From Micromonospora yasonensis (lineage in GTDB: Bacteria; Actinomycetota; Actinomycetes; Mycobacteriales; Micromonosporaceae), in NCBI RefSeq assembly GCF_026013475.1, contig NZ_JAPDPH010000034.1, positions 1 to 45,216 on the forward strand: a stretch of 45,216 bases of DNA, read 5' to 3'. This document shows, one piece after another, positions 42,608-45,216 of this stretch (position 1 is its first letter; each line of letters begins with the position of its first letter). The translations under genes were made by a program, and so were the position numbers. The notes below the pieces were generated by a model, which was given only the letters and a program-made list of their open reading frames with translations, did no database searches and had not been told where the DNA came from.

Positions 42608-43216
42608 TCAACCGGAGCGGCCGATGGTGACGCGGGCGTCGTCGGCGAGCCGGTAGCCGACGCCGTAGACGGTGGTGACCAGCGGGACGTCCACGCCGAC
42701 CTTGCCGCGCAGCCGGCGGACGTGCACGTCGACGGTGCGGACGCCGGCGTGCTCGTACCCCCAGACGGCGTTGAGCAGTTGCAGTCGGGTGAACACCCGG
42801 CGCGGGTGGGCGACCAGGTGCAGGAGCAGGTCGAACTCCAGCCGGGTGAGCGGCAGCGGCTCGCCGTCGCGCAGCACCGACCGGGAGGCGGCCAGGATGT
42901 GCAGGGTCGGGATGGCCGGCGCGAGCGGCAGGCCCGGGGACCGCCCGGCCGGCACCGCATCGGGGCGGCGCTCGGTCTGGCCCGGGCCGCTGGAGATCAC
43001 GGCGTCGCCGCGTTCCAGCAGCTCACGGGCGGCCTCCAGGAGCCGGCGGGCGGCCGGGGACAGCGACTCCTCGCAGGCGAGCGGGATGTTGAGGGTGACG
43101 GTCAGCACGGGTGCCGCCGTGTTGGTGGGGCGGCGCTGGCCGCCGGGGGGACGACCGGGGACCGCGGGCTGGGACGTATGCCATCCGGCGCGCGACGAGG
43201 CGGGGCTGACCGACAT
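42608..43216 (-). CDS. receiver-less OmpR-type winged-helix regulator, copy A
   Basis: A 202-residue DNA-binding protein. The C-terminal ~95 residues are an OmpR/PhoB winged helix ([52 protein letters not shown]). In place of a phospho-receiver, the N-terminus has a Pro/Arg-rich stretch and a short conserved segment, LTVTLNIPLACEESLSPAAR, with a following helix. It is a close paralog of the gene at 43509. No sensor kinase is adjacent, so its signal is unknown. The ATG at 43216 has AAGGAGG three bases upstream. A TTGACC box lies 82-87 bases upstream, but no convincing -10 accompanies it. Confidence 0.9.
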   Translation of the reverse strand: MSVSPASSRAGWHTSQPAVPGRPPGGQRRPTNTAAPVLTVTLNIPLACEESLSPAARRLLEAARELLERGDAVISSGPGQTERRPDAVPAGRSPGLPLAPAIPTLHILAASRSVLRDGEPLPLTRLEFDLLLHLVAHPRRVFTRLQLLNAVWGYEHAGVRTVDVHVRRLRGKVGVDVPLVTTVYGVGYRLADDARVTIGRSG

Positions 43217-43462
43217 GGTCCTCCTTGGCTGGTCCGGGTATCTCCCCACGGCCCGGGACGCCGCTTCATCGATGCTTCCCGGCGCCTGTGCGAGGGTCAA
43301 GAGGCGGCTGCGTTGCATGAATGTGACAATTGACGAACACATCGGAGCCGAATGCTCGCTCTGCGTACGAGGCCAGATGATTACAGCAGAGCGGCGAGAT
43401 GCCCCGGTAAGGGGGGTCCCTGTCCGGTTCACATTGGGCGGTGCGGGGCCCGGAACACGGAC

Positions 43463-43493
43463 GCGGCGTACCCGCGGGACCCGGGTACGCCGC
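43463..43493 (-). terminator. hairpin terminator after winged-helix copy B
   Basis: GCGGCGTACCC-N9-GGGTACGCCGC is a perfect 11-bp stem, 15 bases past the stop of the gene at 43509 on the minus strand. The 292-bp gap to copy A otherwise holds copy A's promoter region and an AT-richer patch (TGTGACAATTGACG near 43321-43334). Confidence 0.7.
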
Positions 43494-43508
43494 GCCACGT
43501 CCGCGCCG

Positions 43509-44075
43509 TCAGCCCTCGCGGTCCACCACGATCCGCGCCTCGTCGGCCAGCCGGTAGCCCACCCCGTACACGGTGGTCACCAGCGGCGTGCCGACGCCGA
43601 GCTTGGCCCGCAACCGGCGCACGTGCACGTCCACGGTACGCGCCACGGCGTGCTCGTAGCCCCAGACGTTGGCCAGCAGCTGGAGCCGGGTGAACACCCG
43701 CCGGGGGTGCTCGGCGAGGAAGAGCAGCAGGTCGTACTCGATACGGGTCAGCGGGATCTCCCGACCGCCCTGGCGGACCGTCCGGATGCCGCTGAGGATG
43801 CGTACCGTCTCGGGCTCCTGAACCTCCGACGGCTGGGGGGCGGGCGGCTCGGCGGGGTGGCGCAGGCCGACCACCGCGCCGGCGGCGGGCTCCTCGGCCC
43901 GGACGATCCCCTCCCCGGCGAGTTCGTCGAGCAGGTCGACCAGGCGGGCGAGCCCGGGCGTCAGCGGCCCCGCCCCAAGGTCGAGGGTGACGGTGAGGGT
44001 TTGCGCGGTACGCGGCCGGGGCGGGGCGACCCGGCCGCCGCGGCGCGGGCGCGGAGAGATGGCGACGACGGACAT
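43509..44075 (-). CDS. receiver-less OmpR-type winged-helix regulator, copy B
   Basis: A 188-residue paralog of the gene at 42608. The winged helix ([52 protein letters not shown]) is nearly the same. The N-terminal segment [20 protein letters not shown] aligns with LTVTLNIPL of copy A, so the N-terminal module is shared and probably a regulatory or dimerisation element. No receiver aspartate or kinase is present. The ATG at 44075 has AGGAGG four bases upstream. Tandem duplication is the simplest origin. Confidence 0.9.
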   Translation of the reverse strand: MSVVAISPRPRRGGRVAPPRPRTAQTLTVTLDLGAGPLTPGLARLVDLLDELAGEGIVRAEEPAAGAVVGLRHPAEPPAPQPSEVQEPETVRILSGIRTVRQGGREIPLTRIEYDLLLFLAEHPRRVFTRLQLLANVWGYEHAVARTVDVHVRRLRAKLGVGTPLVTTVYGVGYRLADEARIVVDREG

Positions 44076-44103
44076 GGAGCCTCCTGTGCTGGCGGTACGC
44101 TAC

Positions 44104-44156
44104 GACGACTTCAGCTCGGCGCGTCTTGCGCCGCGCCACGACCTGAAGCCGTCGTC
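44104..44156 (-). terminator. long imperfect stem-loop after the rhodanese gene
   Basis: GACGACTTCAG (44104-44114) pairs with CTGAAGCCGTCGTC (44143-44156) with a three-base bulge, and an inner CGGCGC-GTCTT-GCGCCG stem sits in its loop. It lies just past the rhodanese stop and 29 bases before the next gene on the same strand. It probably ends the sulfur operon. Confidence 0.5.
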
Positions 44157-44181
44157 CGCCACACCGGGTACGGCGTGACGG

Positions 44182-44673
44182 TCAGTGGGACGCCCGGCCG
44201 GCGGTGACCGGGGACGCGGCGGACGAGGATCGGAGCGGCGGGACGGGGCCGAGGGTGGGCAGCCCGGCGATCCGCCAGGCGGCGAACCCGCCGACCACGT
44301 CGGTGGTCCGGTGCAGGCCGAGGTCCTGCAACGCGGCGGCGGCCAGCGAGGAGGTGTAACCCTCCTGGCAGATGACCACGACGGGCACGTCGTAGTCGAC
44401 GGCCTGGGGCAGCCGGGCCGGGCAGCGCGGGTCGAACCGCCACTCCAGGACATTGCGCTCGACGGCGAGGGAACCGGGTACGGTGCCGTGCGCGGCGCGC
44501 TGGCCGGCCGGACGGATGTCGACCAGCAGCGCCCCACCCCGGTACGCGAGGTGGGCCTGCTCGGGGTCGAGCCGGCGCAGCCGGGCGCGGGCGGCGGCGA
44601 GGATCTCGTCGATGCCCCGCGAGCCGGGCGGGGGGACCGGACAGCTGTCGGTGCGGGTGTGGGTCGTCGGCAT
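44182..44673 (-). CDS. rhodanese-like sulfurtransferase
   Basis: A 163-residue single-domain rhodanese. The active-site loop ICQEGYTSS carries Cys102 in the CxxGxxS/T form, with VDIRPAGQRAAHGTVPGSL upstream and GGFAAWRIAGLP at the end, all family hallmarks. It transfers sulfane sulfur between thiols or to cyanide or sulfite. The ATG at 44673 has GGAAGGA about eight bases upstream. It follows the cysteine dioxygenase by 56 bp on the same strand, pointing to a shared role in cysteine sulfur oxidation or detoxification. Confidence 0.92.
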   Translation of the reverse strand: MPTTHTRTDSCPVPPPGSRGIDEILAAARARLRRLDPEQAHLAYRGGALLVDIRPAGQRAAHGTVPGSLAVERNVLEWRFDPRCPARLPQAVDYDVPVVVICQEGYTSSLAAAALQDLGLHRTTDVVGGFAAWRIAGLPTLGPVPPLRSSSAASPVTAGRASH

Positions 44674-44729
44674 CGTCGCGTCCTTCCATGCGGTACGAGT
44701 CAGGGGGTGCGGGGTTCGGGGCGGCCGGG

Positions 44730-45182
44730 TCACCAGGCGACCCCGGCCTCGGCCACGTCGGCGACCAGGAGCCGCCCGGTAACCAGGCGGTAGCGGGTCA
44801 TCCGGCGCAGCGCGGGCCGGTAGACGTGCACGCTGACCGCGGGCTGGTCGCCCCGATTGGTGACGACGTGCACGTGGCGGGCGCCGAAGCGCCGCCCGGC
44901 GCCGGTGACGAGCCGGTGCGGGCGCAGCCGACCACCGCTGACCGTCTCCTCGGTGAGGGTGCCGGCGACGACCAGGAACGCCCCGGACGAGCCGCCGTGG
45001 TCGTGCAGGTCGGTGCCCTGCCCGGGCAGCCAGCTCAGCGCCCACACCTCGTGCTCGGCGTCGGCGGCGAGCCGCGCGTACCACCGCCCGATCGGGTCGA
45101 AGCGCAGCGGGACCGGCCAGCCAAACGGGTCGACCCAGCGGGCGGCGACGGCGAGCAGGTCGGGCGGGTCGGTGCGGCTCAT
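44730..45182 (-). CDS. cysteine dioxygenase type I (cupin)
   Basis: A 150-residue small cupin that oxidises L-cysteine to cysteine sulfinate with Fe(II) and O2. Iron ligands: His60 and His62 in DLHDHGGSSGAFLVV, and His105 in RHVHVVTN. The later HVYRP contains the position of the conserved active-site tyrosine. The length matches bacterial CDO; the Cys of the mammalian Cys-Tyr cofactor is replaced by Gly (GGSSG), as in other bacterial enzymes. The ATG at 45182 has GAGGA about ten bases upstream. It is the first gene of the two-gene sulfur operon in view; upstream sequence leaves the window after 34 bases. Confidence 0.92.
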   Translation of the reverse strand: MSRTDPPDLLAVAARWVDPFGWPVPLRFDPIGRWYARLAADAEHEVWALSWLPGQGTDLHDHGGSSGAFLVVAGTLTEETVSGGRLRPHRLVTGAGRRFGARHVHVVTNRGDQPAVSVHVYRPALRRMTRYRLVTGRLLVADVAEAGVAW

Positions 45183-45216
45183 CGGCGGTTCGTCCTCATG
45201 ATGCGACGGATGCCCA

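Overview
The window is about 45 kb of very GC-rich DNA with dense genes, strong purine-rich ribosome binding sites and frequent GTG starts. Its content (an actinobacterial L,D-transpeptidase lipoprotein, a solo LigD-type polymerase, a ZTP riboswitch before a long-form glyA, receiver-less OmpR-type regulators) points to a filamentous actinomycete. I judge it most likely a member of the Micromonosporaceae such as Micromonospora; that placement is inference from style and content, not from a marker gene. I see no rRNA, tRNA, CRISPR array, intact insertion sequence or replication origin.

Layout. 1-3.2 kb: a cell-wall L,D-transpeptidase lipoprotein (cut by the window edge) and a right-handed beta-helix protein. 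3.2-7.4 kb: a three-gene 2-oxo acid dehydrogenase operon (E1alpha, E1beta, E2, probably branched-chain) read away from a divergent Lrp/AsnC regulator. 7.4-10 kb: a stand-alone NHEJ-type polymerase, two small proteins and a histidine phosphatase. 10.2-15.7 kb: a secreted subtilase with a strong terminator, a hemerythrin-like protein, glyA behind a ZTP (pfl) riboswitch, a short tandem repeat and an orphan L-ribulokinase. 15.8-25.3 kb: a compact accessory block. P450, alpha/beta hydrolase, hydroxymandelate-oxidase-like and HpgT-like aminotransferase genes form one tight operon; beside it lie a GDSL esterase and a divergent acyl-AMP ligase/MFS exporter pair. The oxidase and aminotransferase match the last two steps of 4-hydroxyphenylglycine synthesis, but there is no HmaS and no NRPS in view.

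25.5-35.7 kb: a 3,121-residue secreted polymorphic toxin. It runs SpvB and FG-GAP repeats, TcdB-middle, RHS repeats and core, then a Hint domain and an AHH nuclease tip. It is followed by a probable immunity gene, a broken MmcQ/YjbR remnant and a short inverted-repeat segment.

35.8-37.9 kb: what I consider the most novel system here. A 95-residue Asp/Gly/Ala-rich peptide made of three 21-residue repeats is followed eight bases later by a JmjC/cupin-4 oxygenase and then by a SLOG-fold protein, all in one operon. The peptide has a short leader-like N-terminus and a repetitive C-terminus, so it looks like a hydroxylated repeat peptide or RiPP-like precursor with its modifying enzyme.

38-45.2 kb: a PIG-L deacetylase, two DUF72 proteins, a DUF2267 protein with a small upstream ORF, a DksA/TraR-type zinc-finger protein, a uridine-kinase-like protein without a P-loop lysine, two paralogous receiver-less winged-helix regulators, and a rhodanese with a cysteine dioxygenase (sulfur metabolism).
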